From assembly GCA_017513905.1 (NCBI GenBank), contig JAFWMR010000014.1:1-64000 (forward strand): a stretch of 64,000 nt of DNA, given 5' to 3'. Below, one piece after another: positions 1 through 8,755 of the stretch; within the stretch, counting starts at the first letter, position 1; each line of letters begins with the position of its first letter. The position numbers were made by a program, and so were the translations under genes. The DNA comes from Candidatus Saccharimonadota bacterium (GTDB lineage: Bacteria > Patescibacteriota > Saccharimonadia > Saccharimonadales > Saccharimonadaceae). Under the pieces are notes generated by a model, which did not search any database, was not told the origin of the DNA, and saw only the letters and a program-made list of their open reading frames with translations.

Positions 1-121
1 GGCTGGGGCGTGGGGGTCGGCGTCGGCACCGGCGTTGGAGTCGGTGTCGGCTTGGGCGTGGGGGTCGGCGTCGGCACCGGCGTTGGAGTCGGCGTCGGCA
101 CCGGCGTTGGAGTCGGTGTCG
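1..121. repeat. 48-bp tandem repeat coding a Pro-Thr rod
   Basis: Units starting at positions 10 and 58 share almost the same 48 bases, followed by a partial unit. On the minus strand they encode alternating Pro-Thr with occasional Val, Lys or Gln. Such runs expand and contract by slippage, so length variation between strains is likely. The array continues past the left edge. Confidence 0.85.
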
Positions 122-1436
122 CAACCGCACCTCGCTTCCATTTCCAAGTACCACCCTCTTCAAAGTTTACATATGCAATACGACCATAGTCTTCGGTGCT
201 AACCTTCGCATACTTACACGCTACCCCAAAAGCTTTCTGGCTAGAAACAAAATTCCTGCCACCAGCATCCAGGAACGTGACCAGCAAATCCGGTTTATGA
301 TTCGTATCGCTATTCCGTCTAGAGAACAACTCCGGCATCGTATGCTTTGCGTTCTTCCACTTCATCATCACTTCTAGAGCCCAATTCTTGGAGACGCTAG
401 CGCGCCCACCATTAATCTTCTCGTAGAAGTAGTCCAAAGTTTCATTAGCCAAAGCATCGTATGCGGGGGACGAGAGTTCGGAAATAGATTCAGCATAGTC
501 GTTTGCTTCATCCATATTCCTAAACTCAACCATATCCATTTGGAACCTAAACCAAGTAAGCGTCCATGGATCAGAGACTGCACACTTTAACCAGGTATCA
601 ATTACCGCAGACCAGTTCTCTCCAGAAATTCTTTGCCCAAATGCTTCGGGCACTTCCTTCACTATCGAAAGCTTCTCTGCCAAATACCATGGATCATAAG
701 GATCTGCAATCCATCCACCAGAGTAAACAACCCGTTCTATGGTAACTGTTGTGGAGCCGTTCCCTTCTTTGATTTGGAACGAAACAACTTCACCATTCGT
801 AGAGAATGTCACCTTAGGCTGTTCCTTCTTCGGCTCCTTAGTAGGTTTCGGAGCTTTCGTTGGCTTCGCCGTTGGTGCTTCCGTAGGGGTCTTAGTAGGC
901 TTCGCAGTTGGCGCTTCCGTGGGAACCTTGGCTGGTTCTTTTGTCGGCGCAATAACTGGAGCCTCTGTGGCCGGCGGTACAGTGGGTTCCGCTGTCACCG
1001 TTGCAACAACGGGCGCCACCGTAATCACCTCAGTAGGTGCTACAGTTGGTTCATTCGTCGGTGTTCTAGTAGGTTCTTCAGTTGCAGCAATTGCCGACGT
1101 TCTTACGGGCTCTTCAGTCTGAGATACAGTAGTAGCGATAGGGATCGTACCCTGCTCAATCAGCGATCCCGTCCAGTTCTTCCAGTTCCTCGATACATAC
1201 CAGATTCCAGTAAGTAATGCCAGGACCAGCAGAATTGCTACGAGCACCATCCAGAACGATCGTCTGCTCTTCTTCTCTTCTTGCGAAGAGTGATTAGCAA
1301 AACGAGCTGATCTCGGCACTCGTACAGGCGTCGGCTCTGATTGACCTTCATCCATATGTCTTCTCCGATATGTCGGTTCAGACGATGGATTACCGGCCGG
1401 GTTATTTGGTTTTACCCTTCTCCGTCTCTCACTCAT
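1..1436 (-). CDS. Membrane-anchored Pro/Thr-rich surface protein, 3' end off the window
   Basis: The reading frame opens at ATG 1436 behind a strong GAGGAGGG ribosome site and stays open for 478 codons to the left edge, so the C-terminus is missing. A basic N-terminal stretch of about 65 residues precedes one hydrophobic segment (about 66-85, WMVLVAILLVLALLTGIWYV). A Thr/Pro/Glu/Lys-rich stalk (about 115-200) follows, then a globular domain of about 230 residues rich in Trp and Tyr that I do not recognise. The visible end is a run of PTPTPTPVPTP-type repeats coded by a 48-bp tandem repeat. This layout suits a protein anchored in the membrane whose globular domain and Pro/Thr rod cross the cell wall. 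Function is unknown; adhesion or host-surface contact is only a guess. Confidence 0.75.
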   Translation of the reverse strand, partial: MSERRRRVKPNNPAGNPSSEPTYRRRHMDEGQSEPTPVRVPRSARFANHSSQEEKKSRRSFWMVLVAILLVLALLTGIWYVSRNWKNWTGSLIEQGTIPIATTVSQTEEPVRTSAIAATEEPTRTPTNEPTVAPTEVITVAPVVATVTAEPTVPPATEAPVIAPTKEPAKVPTEAPTAKPTKTPTEAPTAKPTKAPKPTKEPKKEQPKVTFSTNGEVVSFQIKEGNGSTTVTIERVVYSGGWIADPYDPWYLAEKLSIVKEVPEAFGQRISGENWSAVIDTWLKCAVSDPWTLTWFRFQMDMVEFRNMDEANDYAESISELSSPAYDALANETLDYFYEKINGGRASVSKNWALEVMMKWKNAKHTMPELFSRRNSDTNHKPDLLVTFLDAGGRNFVSSQKAFGVACKYAKVSTEDYGRIAYVNFEEGGTWKWKRGAVATPTPTPVPTPTPTPVPTPTPTPKPTPTPTPVPTPTPTPQ

Positions 1437-1681
1437 GTCTATCCATCCCTCCTCATAAAATAGTAAGGCAACCAATCTATATAAAATGTGACTAGATAAT
1501 CCAGACAATGCGTTTGTGTCTGGGATGATTCAGTTTTAAAGAGCGTTCATATTGTCTCAACAGCTAATTCTTATCTGTTATACGCTCCAATATAAACACA
1601 TCCATTATAGCACAAAACTCCTTTTTTGTCAAGGTTATGCTAAGATTCTTACCCCTGAAAATGACCAAACCATTAAGAATC

Positions 1682-1712
1682 ACAAAAAAGGCGCATCCAA
1701 CCGTCTGCGCCT
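1682..1712 (-). terminator. Rho-independent terminator after ndk
   Basis: AGGCGCA/TGCGCCT stem (1689-1695 with 1706-1712) followed on the minus strand by a T-run (1684-1689), just beyond the ndk stop codon. The rest of 1437-1733 is the upstream region of the surface-protein gene; I see no other gene in it. Confidence 0.8.
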
Positions 1713-1733
1713 CTGTTTAAGTCCTCCTACAAA

Positions 1734-2249
1734 CTAACGAGTATATTTTTCGTTAAGATCAGAATAATCGTACAGCTCACTCTCGTCAAACCATAAACGA
1801 ATCTCCTTCTTTGCCTCGTCCGGACTACCAGATGCATGAATAAGATTCGGCACGCCAATACCCTTAGCATCACTATAACCAAAAGACATATGCGAGTAGT
1901 CGCCTCTAATAGTGCCCATCTCGGCAGATTTTGGCTCTGTCGGACCTACAATCTTGCGTACCAAAGGAACACATTCAACACCCTCCAAGACCATAGCAAT
2001 CACTGGTCCAGTCATCATATAAGCAACGTTATAGTGAAAGGCCTGCTCACCACGGCGAGTAATCATCTTGCCAATCTCCTCATAATGAGCACGGTAATGA
2101 TCCTCGCTCGGCATGACCATCTTCATTCCAACAATTTTCAACCCCACACGCTCAAATCTCTGAAGTATCTCCCCAACAAGCCCACGCTGTACAGCATCTG
2201 GTTTACAAACAACTAGGCTTCTTTGTATTAAATCTTTCTCTTTTCCCAT
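1734..2249 (-). CDS. ndk: Nucleoside diphosphate kinase
   Basis: Transfers the gamma-phosphate of ATP to NDPs through a phospho-histidine, balancing cytosolic NTP and dNTP pools. The protein is 171 residues, slightly longer than the usual 140-150. The N-terminal CKPDAVQRG motif (Lys16) and the catalytic His138 in 'NLIHASGSPDEA' are clear; the family norm there is NxxHGSDS, so the loop is mildly altered. A leader with an AAAGGAG site supports the ATG at 2249, and the gene has its own terminator. It stands alone. An organism with little nucleotide synthesis would rely on it to process salvaged nucleotides (inference). Confidence 0.95.
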   Translation of the reverse strand: MGKEKDLIQRSLVVCKPDAVQRGLVGEILQRFERVGLKIVGMKMVMPSEDHYRAHYEEIGKMITRRGEQAFHYNVAYMMTGPVIAMVLEGVECVPLVRKIVGPTEPKSAEMGTIRGDYSHMSFGYSDAKGIGVPNLIHASGSPDEAKKEIRLWFDESELYDYSDLNEKYTR

Positions 2250-2315
2250 ATAATTCTCCTTTCAGATATTCTACAACATTTTTTAGATAAATACTAGTGT
2301 ATAGGATAGATACGC

Positions 2316-2344
2316 AAAAAAAGAGGCGACTTTCGCGCCTCTTT
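2316..2344 (-). terminator. Terminator of the small basic membrane protein gene
   Basis: AAAGAGGCG/CGCCTCTTT stem (2320-2328 with 2336-2344) with a T-run on the minus strand. Confidence 0.8.
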
Positions 2345-2360
2345 CAGGTCTCATTACTAG

Positions 2361-2570
2361 TTAGTCTCTGAGAGTGACCACAACTAATGCGGCAACCAGT
2401 ACACAAACGATAATGGAAAGGACCGTAATAACTGCTATATGAAACTTAAGGTCCTTATTTTCACGAACACACTCGCGCGGTGTGCACTCACTTGCAAATT
2501 TACGCTTCGCTGGCGCCACTGTCTTGTGTGCTGCCTTCTTTGCTGTTTTCTTTTTAGCTTTAGTAGCCAT
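2361..2570 (-). CDS. Small Lys/Ala-rich protein with one membrane segment
   Basis: A 69-residue protein. The first 25 residues are Lys/Ala-rich (ATKAKKKTAKKAAHKTVAPAKR) and resemble histone-like DNA-binding tails. A Cys-containing middle (ECTPRECVRE) follows, then one strong membrane helix (about 43-66, FHIAVITVLSIIVCVLVAALVVV). A purine-rich site (GGGGAAAGGG) lies before the ATG and a strong terminator follows, so the gene forms its own unit. A basic cytoplasmic tail on a membrane anchor could bind DNA, RNA or acidic lipids at the membrane; that is speculation. I do not recognise the family. Confidence 0.6.
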   Translation of the reverse strand: MATKAKKKTAKKAAHKTVAPAKRKFASECTPRECVRENKDLKFHIAVITVLSIIVCVLVAALVVVTLRD

Positions 2571-2667
2571 TATGATGCCCTTTCCCCCTTTTAATGTTTA
2601 TGGTTATTCCCACACATTATAGCATACAATCCGGTTTTCCCCAAAAATCAAGCATATTGAAACATGT

Positions 2668-2673
2668 TATAAT
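2668..2673 (+). promoter_or_regulatory. Extended -10 box for leaderless xer
   Basis: TGTTATAAT with six bases between TATAAT and the ATG at 2680, so transcription should start at or next to the start codon. No ribosome site is present. Confidence 0.75.
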
Positions 2674-2679
2674 ACACTT

Positions 2680-3633
2680 ATGGTCACTGTTACTTCTGAC
2701 ATCAATTCATTAATCAACGATTTTCTCGAACACCTCGAAGTTGAACGTGGTCGCTCTAAAAAAACCATAGAAAACTATCGCCTTTATCTATATCGTTTTT
2801 ACGAAATATGCACCGAAATACTCGATAAAGACGATATCAAGCCATCCGAGATCGACCCAGAGCTCCTTCGCAAATATCGTCTCAAGCTTAATCGTTACAC
2901 CAACGATGTTCGCGATGAAGGCTTGTCCGCCCTCACACAGTCATATCATCTCATTGCTTTACGCGGCTTCCTCAAGTATCTAGCACGTCGCGACATCAAA
3001 ACACTAGACCCGAGTCTTGTAGATCTTCCTCGTGCAGTCAGGAAACAGGTTACTTTCCTACATTTTGACGAGGTAGAAGATATACTCTCAGCTATTCCTA
3101 CCGACACTGAATCCGGTCTCAGAGATCGCGCCATTATTGAGCTTCTCTTCTCTGGAGGCCTTCGCGTCTCTGAACTTATCAGCCTCAACCGTGATTCCAT
3201 CAATCTCGATCGACGCGAATTCATTGTTCGCGGCAAGGGCAAAAAAGATCGCCCAATTTTTATCAGCGAAGCCGCCGCGAACGCCACTCGCGACTATCTA
3301 GCTGTTCGCCACGATTCCCTTCCTGCGCTCTTCCTCAACAATTCGCACAATCTAAATACCGTTGACACCTCAGGTAATTTTCGTAGGCTTACTCCCCGAT
3401 CCATCCAAAGGATCATCGAAAAATATGCAAAACTCGCCGGTATCACCAAACATGTTACGCCTCATACTCTCCGCCACTCCTTTGCAACCGATTTACTCAT
3501 GAACGGCGCCGATCTCCGCTCCGTACAAGCCATGCTCGGCCATGCCAATATTTCCACAACGCAAATCTACACACATGTCACCGATCCCCATCTCCGTGAA
3601 ATCCACGAAAAATTCCATTCGGAAACAAGCTAA
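2680..3633 (+). CDS. xer: Xer-type tyrosine recombinase
   Basis: 317 residues with an N-terminal SAM-like core-binding domain (about 8-105) and a C-terminal catalytic domain (about 125-310). The catalytic set is visible: Arg162 (GGLRVSE), Lys in GKGKKDR (186-189), His262 and Arg265 (PHTLRH), His288 (LGHAN) and the nucleophile Tyr297 (QIYTHV). The length and motifs fit XerC/XerD, which resolve chromosome dimers at dif together with FtsK; ftsK lies in this window. Only one Xer is seen here, so it may act as a homotetramer as in single-Xer systems (inference). The 3' end overlaps the convergent prepilin peptidase gene by four bases. Confidence 0.93.
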   Translation: MVTVTSDINSLINDFLEHLEVERGRSKKTIENYRLYLYRFYEICTEILDKDDIKPSEIDPELLRKYRLKLNRYTNDVRDEGLSALTQSYHLIALRGFLKYLARRDIKTLDPSLVDLPRAVRKQVTFLHFDEVEDILSAIPTDTESGLRDRAIIELLFSGGLRVSELISLNRDSINLDRREFIVRGKGKKDRPIFISEAAANATRDYLAVRHDSLPALFLNNSHNLNTVDTSGNFRRLTPRSIQRIIEKYAKLAGITKHVTPHTLRHSFATDLLMNGADLRSVQAMLGHANISTTQIYTHVTDPHLREIHEKFHSETS

Positions 3634-4511
3634 CGCATCAATAGCAAGCCAAAGAGCCAATCTTTCAACACAAAGACTATTACAAAACCGATTACCAAAA
3701 ACGGCCCGAAAGCAATTTTTTCCTTCCTACGTGGTAACATCACCAGAGATCCTAGAAAATTTGCAAGAAACAATTCTACCAACGCCAACCGCCAATCTCT
3801 AAGAAGTAACCCTATCGCCAGACACAGTAACCAATCTCCCCCTCCTACTAGTTTTTCTTTAGAAAGAGCATACAAAAGATAATACGTACCCGCAAGAACC
3901 GCCACAGATCCCAAAACAGGCAACGAACTATTTATAAGCAACCCAAAGTCAAACCTATAGAATCCCGCTTGCGCACACTCTGCGCTCTCAGGACATGGAA
4001 TCCAAACATAGCTTCCTCGCATCGCCTCAACAACCGCAAAAATCAAGCAAACAGCGATAGTCCACGTCAAAACCATAGTTGGCATCTCACCCCATTTCCC
4101 GTCATATACTGCCAAAATTAACAATCCTACCACCGCTATGAGTACGGTCACTAATCCCAAAACATCAACTTTATCGATAAATCCCGCAAAGTCCAAATCA
4201 TGAGAGACATCCGCAATAAAACTCCACACTATTAATCCAAAACTAATAGCTCCAAATACTTCTGCCAAAATCTCTGCATAGCCTATCTTTTTACCACACT
4301 TTCGACATCTTCCTCTCTGTAATAGCCAGCTCACAATCGGAATATTCTCATACCAAGTTAACTTTTTTCCACAAGTCAAGCACACAGATCTCTTACCTGG
4401 ATCCTTCTCTTTTGTTTCCTTCAACCTAATCCTCCACGCCTGGCAACAAGCAAAACTTCCGAACGCCGCGCCGAGCATCGCCGCAAAAACAACTAGCATA
4501 ACTTTAATCAT
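3630..4511 (-). CDS. pilD: Type IV prepilin peptidase / N-methyltransferase (A24)
   Basis: Cleaves and N-methylates prepilins in the membrane. The N-terminal cytoplasmic loop has the paired CxxC motifs (CLTCGKK and CRKCGKK) that bind zinc in this family. The two catalytic aspartates fit VYDGKWGEMP and GGGDWLLCLA. About seven to eight membrane segments are apparent. I start it at ATG 4511 (MIKVMLVV), 24 codons inside the longest frame, because TATAAT lies six bases upstream of that codon and the extension encodes no family feature. The length then is 293 residues, normal for PilD. It sits downstream of pilC, completing the pilus cluster. Confidence 0.9.
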   Translation of the reverse strand: MIKVMLVVFAAMLGAAFGSFACCQAWRIRLKETKEKDPGKRSVCLTCGKKLTWYENIPIVSWLLQRGRCRKCGKKIGYAEILAEVFGAISFGLIVWSFIADVSHDLDFAGFIDKVDVLGLVTVLIAVVGLLILAVYDGKWGEMPTMVLTWTIAVCLIFAVVEAMRGSYVWIPCPESAECAQAGFYRFDFGLLINSSLPVLGSVAVLAGTYYLLYALSKEKLVGGGDWLLCLAIGLLLRDWRLALVELFLANFLGSLVMLPRRKEKIAFGPFLVIGFVIVFVLKDWLFGLLLMR

Positions 4512-4517
4512 ACATAT

Positions 4518-4523
4518 ATTATA
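4518..4523 (-). promoter_or_regulatory. -10 box for leaderless pilD
   Basis: TATAAT on the minus strand, six bases before the ATG at 4511; it decides the pilD start. Confidence 0.65.
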
Positions 4524-4617
4524 TACCATAAAAAACTTAATCTTCCATGAATAAAAATACCCGATATAAAAAGAGACGTACATGGCTGCACGTCCCTCAA
4601 GAGATACAATCTCAATC

Positions 4618-5823
4618 CTACGTAATAGACGTCACAAGCGAGTAAATCGGAAGCAGTGTGCCAGCAATCACTATACCAATAAGGCCAGCCATGATAACCA
4701 TCAAAAACGGCTCAATCATCGTAGATATATTTGCAATTTTTTCATCAAGCTCATTTTCATACACTTCTGCCGCTTTTCCAATCATCTCGTCAATCTTACC
4801 AGATTGTTCACCAATGCTAATCATCTGTGGCACCAATGGCAAAATATAATTCAAATCCTGTATACTCTCCGAAAGCGCCTTACCGGACTTCACCTTCTCA
4901 GCAGCGGAGTTAAACTGTTCCTCCATATAATAATTCGATGTCGCTCTAGCACTAATATGTATCGCATCAAGCATTGAAACACCAGTTCCTAAAAGCATCT
5001 CCATCGTACGGCTGAACCTGTTCATATAAAGCCTCTGGAAGAGTGTTTTGAATACCGGGACATTAAGCTTAAAGAGCGCGAAAGTTTTCTTCCCTGCATC
5101 AGTTCGTCTATACGTATGAAGCGCATAAACAATCAAGACCAAAACACCGAGCACTATATACCACTGATTAGCAAAAAAGTCAGAAATCTGCACCAAAATT
5201 TGTGTAATTGTCGGCAATTCCTTGTTCATATCTGAATAAAGCTTCCTGACTTCTGGAACAACCAATACCATCATGAAAGCCAAGACGGCAATAATGACCA
5301 CGAAAATAATGCCTGGATACACCATAGCACCACGAATCTTCGAAATCATATTTGCATCTTTTTCATCCTGAGCAGCCAAACGGGCCAAAGCCGTATCAAG
5401 CGTACCAGACATTTCACCTGCCGCCACAAGGGACAGATAAACATCGTTGAATACATCAGGATGTTGCGATAGTGCCTCAGATAGTGACTTACCTGCTTCC
5501 ACACTTGCGGTTACTTCTTCAATCACAGCTTTCATTGAAGCCGAAGTTGCCTGTTCTGCCGCTGTCTTCAAAGATCGAGACATCGGTAGACCTGCGCCAA
5601 TAAGCGTAGAAAACTGTCTAGTAAAGATAATTCTATCTTTTGTGCCAACTTTATTCTTCATCTTTGCGATGAAGTTCTTCTTATCCTCTTCCTCAATCCG
5701 ATCTGGTATATAACCCTGATCAACCAAAAGCTTACCAGCTTCACGCTCACTTTCCGCTTGAATTACGCCGGAAACACTCTTTCTAGTAGATCTCTCAGTT
5801 GCCTTATAAACATATCTTCTCAT
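4618..5823 (-). CDS. pilC: Type IV pilus inner-membrane platform protein
   Basis: 401 residues with two T2SSF repeats (about 65-190 and 270-395) separated by membrane segments, the standard PilC/GspF architecture. Conserved stretches include 'FTRQFSTLIGAGLP' and 'SGTLDTALARLA', and a hydrophobic C-terminus. It forms the platform that couples the PilB and PilT motors to pilin assembly. The ATG lies two bases after the pilT stop and the ribosome site AGAGG is inside the end of pilT, so translation is coupled. Confidence 0.93.
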   Translation of the reverse strand: MRRYVYKATERSTRKSVSGVIQAESEREAGKLLVDQGYIPDRIEEEDKKNFIAKMKNKVGTKDRIIFTRQFSTLIGAGLPMSRSLKTAAEQATSASMKAVIEEVTASVEAGKSLSEALSQHPDVFNDVYLSLVAAGEMSGTLDTALARLAAQDEKDANMISKIRGAMVYPGIIFVVIIAVLAFMMVLVVPEVRKLYSDMNKELPTITQILVQISDFFANQWYIVLGVLVLIVYALHTYRRTDAGKKTFALFKLNVPVFKTLFQRLYMNRFSRTMEMLLGTGVSMLDAIHISARATSNYYMEEQFNSAAEKVKSGKALSESIQDLNYILPLVPQMISIGEQSGKIDEMIGKAAEVYENELDEKIANISTMIEPFLMVIMAGLIGIVIAGTLLPIYSLVTSIT

Positions 5824-5825
5824 TT

Positions 5826-6899
5826 TTAACCTCTTGCTAACCTATCAAAGTTCTCCACGTCAACTGCAAAATCACGCGCATCATTGAACGATACCGTACC
5901 ACTTTTAACTAGCCTTGCCAAAGTTGCGTCCATAGTCTGCATACCTGCGCTCGCACCGGTCTGAATCATAGAGTCAATTTGATGCGTCTTACCGTCGCGT
6001 ATCAACGAGCGAATCGCCGAGTTCGCTACCATAATTTCTGCCGCAGCGATACGACCGCCGCCAATCGCCGGTACAAGCCTCTGTGCGCAAATCGCCATCA
6101 AAATGTTTGACAGCTGCGAACGCACCTGCGGTTGCTGGTGAGCCGGAAAAACATCTATCATACGATCCACAGATTGTGCCGCCGAGTTCGTATGCAACGT
6201 AGCTAGCACCAAATGGCCCGTTTCTGCAATTGTAATGGCAGAAGAAATTGTTTCAAGGTCACGCATCTCGCCTAGAAGAACTACATCCGGATCTTCACGA
6301 AGTGCACTCCTAAGTGCCGCCGAAAACGAGAAAGTATCATAGTGCACTTCCCTTTGGACTACAACTGAGCGCTGTGACTTATGTGTAAACTCAATTGGAT
6401 CCTCAATTGTTAAAATATGCACCGCTTTCTCACGGTTAATCTTATCAACAATTGCTGCAAGAGTCGTCGATTTACCAGAACCAGTCGGTCCAGTAACAAG
6501 AACCAACCCACGCGGATAATCTGCAAAGTTTTCTACTACGCCAGGAAGACCAAGCTCCGCAATCGTTTGAATCTTATTTGGAATCAAGCGAAACGCACAA
6601 GCAAGATTACCACGCTCATGAAACGCATTCGCACGAAAACGTCCAAGTTCTCCAAATGCAAACGAATAGTCGAACTCTTTATCCTTCAATAAAATCTTCT
6701 GCTGAGCCTCATCCAACGTTGCAAAAATCAGACTCTCCACCATCGAAGGAGTCAAAACTGGCTGATTCGCTATAGCAATCAATTGCCCATCAATACGTAA
6801 AATCGGCGGCAAACCTACCTGCACATGAATATCTGAAGCATTTTTTCGGATACATTCCTCAAGTAAGGTTTCAATTCTAGGCCCACTACTATTTTCCAT
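5826..6899 (-). CDS. pilT: Type IV pilus retraction ATPase
   Basis: 357 residues. Walker A GPTGSGKST at 137-145, Asp/Glu-box region around 163-175 (HILTIEDPIE), Walker B VVLLGEMRD at about 206-214, and the His box 'TGHLVLATLHTN'. The C-terminal AIRSLIRDGKTHQI is the PilT-specific AIRNLIRE motif, which separates it from PilB. It powers pilus retraction and so twitching or DNA uptake. Although it lies inside the cluster, a TGGTAAAAT box six bases before the ATG suggests its own leaderless transcript. Confidence 0.95.
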   Translation of the reverse strand: MENSSGPRIETLLEECIRKNASDIHVQVGLPPILRIDGQLIAIANQPVLTPSMVESLIFATLDEAQQKILLKDKEFDYSFAFGELGRFRANAFHERGNLACAFRLIPNKIQTIAELGLPGVVENFADYPRGLVLVTGPTGSGKSTTLAAIVDKINREKAVHILTIEDPIEFTHKSQRSVVVQREVHYDTFSFSAALRSALREDPDVVLLGEMRDLETISSAITIAETGHLVLATLHTNSAAQSVDRMIDVFPAHQQPQVRSQLSNILMAICAQRLVPAIGGGRIAAAEIMVANSAIRSLIRDGKTHQIDSMIQTGASAGMQTMDATLARLVKSGTVSFNDARDFAVDVENFDRLARG

Positions 6900-6905
6900 A
6901 ATTTT

Positions 6906-6911
6906 ATTTTA
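6906..6911 (-). promoter_or_regulatory. Extended -10 box for leaderless pilT
   Basis: TGG-TAAAAT on the minus strand, six bases before the pilT ATG at 6899, in the gap after pilB. Confidence 0.65.
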
Positions 6912-6986
6912 CCACAAGCCTTTTGTAATTTATAGACACTTTTGCAGCACTTTTTTAATTGAAAGTACATCGCAATATTCTATACC

Positions 6987-8753
6987 TTACGCTATGTCAG
7001 ATGCTACGCGGTCTACCTCCTTTATGGTTGTTATTCCCGATAATGCTTTTAGCATTCCATCTTGACGCATTGTGACGCAACCTTTAGCCTTTGCAACTTT
7101 CATAATGTCACCCGCTGTTGCGCGCGCCACAATCAATTTCTGTATATCATCATCAACTTCAATTGCCTCATAAAGACCAGCACGCCCAACGTAGCCACCC
7201 GGAGCATCTCTAGTCTCAACCCCTCTTGCAATTGCATAACCTTTTTGGTTAACAACTGGAAGCCCAGGATAGCCCAGATCTTCAGAAAGGCTCGGCACCT
7301 CTTGTTGAGTCTTTGGCAGCACTTTTCCAAGCACATCATTAATTTCTCGCGTTTCCATCTCGTTCGACTGATAAATTTCCTTTTTGTCAGAAACGCGGCG
7401 TACCAAGCGCTGCCCAATCACGGTGTTAAGTGTTGAAGCAATCAAGAACGGCTCAATACCCATATCCAGAAGACGCGGCAAAATACCAGCCGCCGAGTTC
7501 GTGTGCAGCGTTGAAAACACCAGGTGGCCTGTCAATGCAGCCTGCACCGCCAAGTTGGCCGTTTCACCATCGCGAATCTCGCCAACCATCACTACATCAG
7601 GGTCCTGACGCAAAATCGAACGAAGACCCGACGCAAAAGTTAAACCTGCATCAACATTTACTTGAATCTGATTTACGCCATCCATCTTATACTCGACCGG
7701 ATCCTCGAGCGTCACAATGTTAATTGCTTCAGACTTTATTTTCTTAATCAAAGCATATAGCGTTGTAGACTTACCAGAACCAGTAGGACCAGATGTCAGA
7801 ATCATTCCATTCGGCTTCTCAATTCCCTTTGTAACAGCTCTGAGCGCACGACCCGTCATACCCATTTTCTCTACTTCCATTGCGGTCCCCGTCTTATCAA
7901 GAAGACGGATAACGACCTGTTCGCCCCAAACGACTGGAGAAATTGCAATACGTAAATCGATTTCTTTATCGTCAACCGCTACCGTAAACTGACCATCTTG
8001 CGGCACACGGTGCTCGTCAATTTTCAAGTTGGACAAAATTTTAATACGTGACACTAGTGCTGGCTCAATCGCCTTTGGAAGTTCCATAACTTGCCTAAGC
8101 ACGCCATCAATTCTACAACGAATCACCAGAGAATTCTCTAGAGGCTCAATATGGATATCGGAAGCTTTCGATTTAGCAGCATAGTCAAGAATGGATGTCA
8201 AAGCCTTAGAAATCGGAGAATCTTGCGTGATCGTCTTAACATTTGCGCTTCGGGTCTTAGTTGCCTGCTCTTCTTGCGACGATTGAGCAGCCTTCTTTAC
8301 GCTCGAAAAATCGCTTCTGTACTGTATCAGAACCGCGCGAATACCTTCTTCACTCGCCATAACAGTGCGAATTGGTTTTTTAACAAGCGTAGCAAGATAG
8401 TCAGTTGCTTGAACATTCGTTACATCAAGCATGGCAACAGCCAAGCGACCATCGATTTCTGATAGAGGAACCGCCATGCTACGTTCAGCAACATCTTGCG
8501 GTAAATTCAACAAAATATCCTGTTCTATCCTAACATTTTTCAAATTGACATACGGAACTTTCATTACACAAGCAGTCGCATGCGCAATAGTCTCACTACT
8601 TGTTAACTTCTGGGCAACAAGCGCAGCCAAAATCGGCTGCTTAGAAGTAGCAGTATTTTGCCTAACAGCTGCAACTTTATTAACATCAACCAGCCCCTCA
8701 TCCTGTAGCAGCGATACAACTCGTTCCTGAATGTCTTTCGTCAAGAGCGCCAT
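6987..8753 (-). CDS. pilB: Type IV pilus extension ATPase
   Basis: 588 residues. The N-terminal MshEN/T2SSE_N domain (about 1-150) is followed by the ATPase with Walker A GPTGSGKST (322-330), Walker B 'DPDVVMVGEIRDGE' and His box 'TGHLVFSTLHTN'. PilB/GspE proteins usually carry a tetra-cysteine zinc insert before the C-terminus; in the equivalent stretch here (about 455-540) the cysteines are absent. It drives pilus extension on the PilC platform. The ATG follows the upstream stop by two bases and has a GGGAGC site. Confidence 0.94.
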   Translation of the reverse strand: MALLTKDIQERVVSLLQDEGLVDVNKVAAVRQNTATSKQPILAALVAQKLTSSETIAHATACVMKVPYVNLKNVRIEQDILLNLPQDVAERSMAVPLSEIDGRLAVAMLDVTNVQATDYLATLVKKPIRTVMASEEGIRAVLIQYRSDFSSVKKAAQSSQEEQATKTRSANVKTITQDSPISKALTSILDYAAKSKASDIHIEPLENSLVIRCRIDGVLRQVMELPKAIEPALVSRIKILSNLKIDEHRVPQDGQFTVAVDDKEIDLRIAISPVVWGEQVVIRLLDKTGTAMEVEKMGMTGRALRAVTKGIEKPNGMILTSGPTGSGKSTTLYALIKKIKSEAINIVTLEDPVEYKMDGVNQIQVNVDAGLTFASGLRSILRQDPDVVMVGEIRDGETANLAVQAALTGHLVFSTLHTNSAAGILPRLLDMGIEPFLIASTLNTVIGQRLVRRVSDKKEIYQSNEMETREINDVLGKVLPKTQQEVPSLSEDLGYPGLPVVNQKGYAIARGVETRDAPGGYVGRAGLYEAIEVDDDIQKLIVARATAGDIMKVAKAKGCVTMRQDGMLKALSGITTIKEVDRVASDIA

Positions 8754-8755
8754 TT

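Noticed and set aside
739-1122. Val/Gly/Ser-rich ORF on the plus strand
   Set aside because: It is the antisense shadow of the Thr/Pro stalk of the left-edge gene; no promoter or ribosome site.
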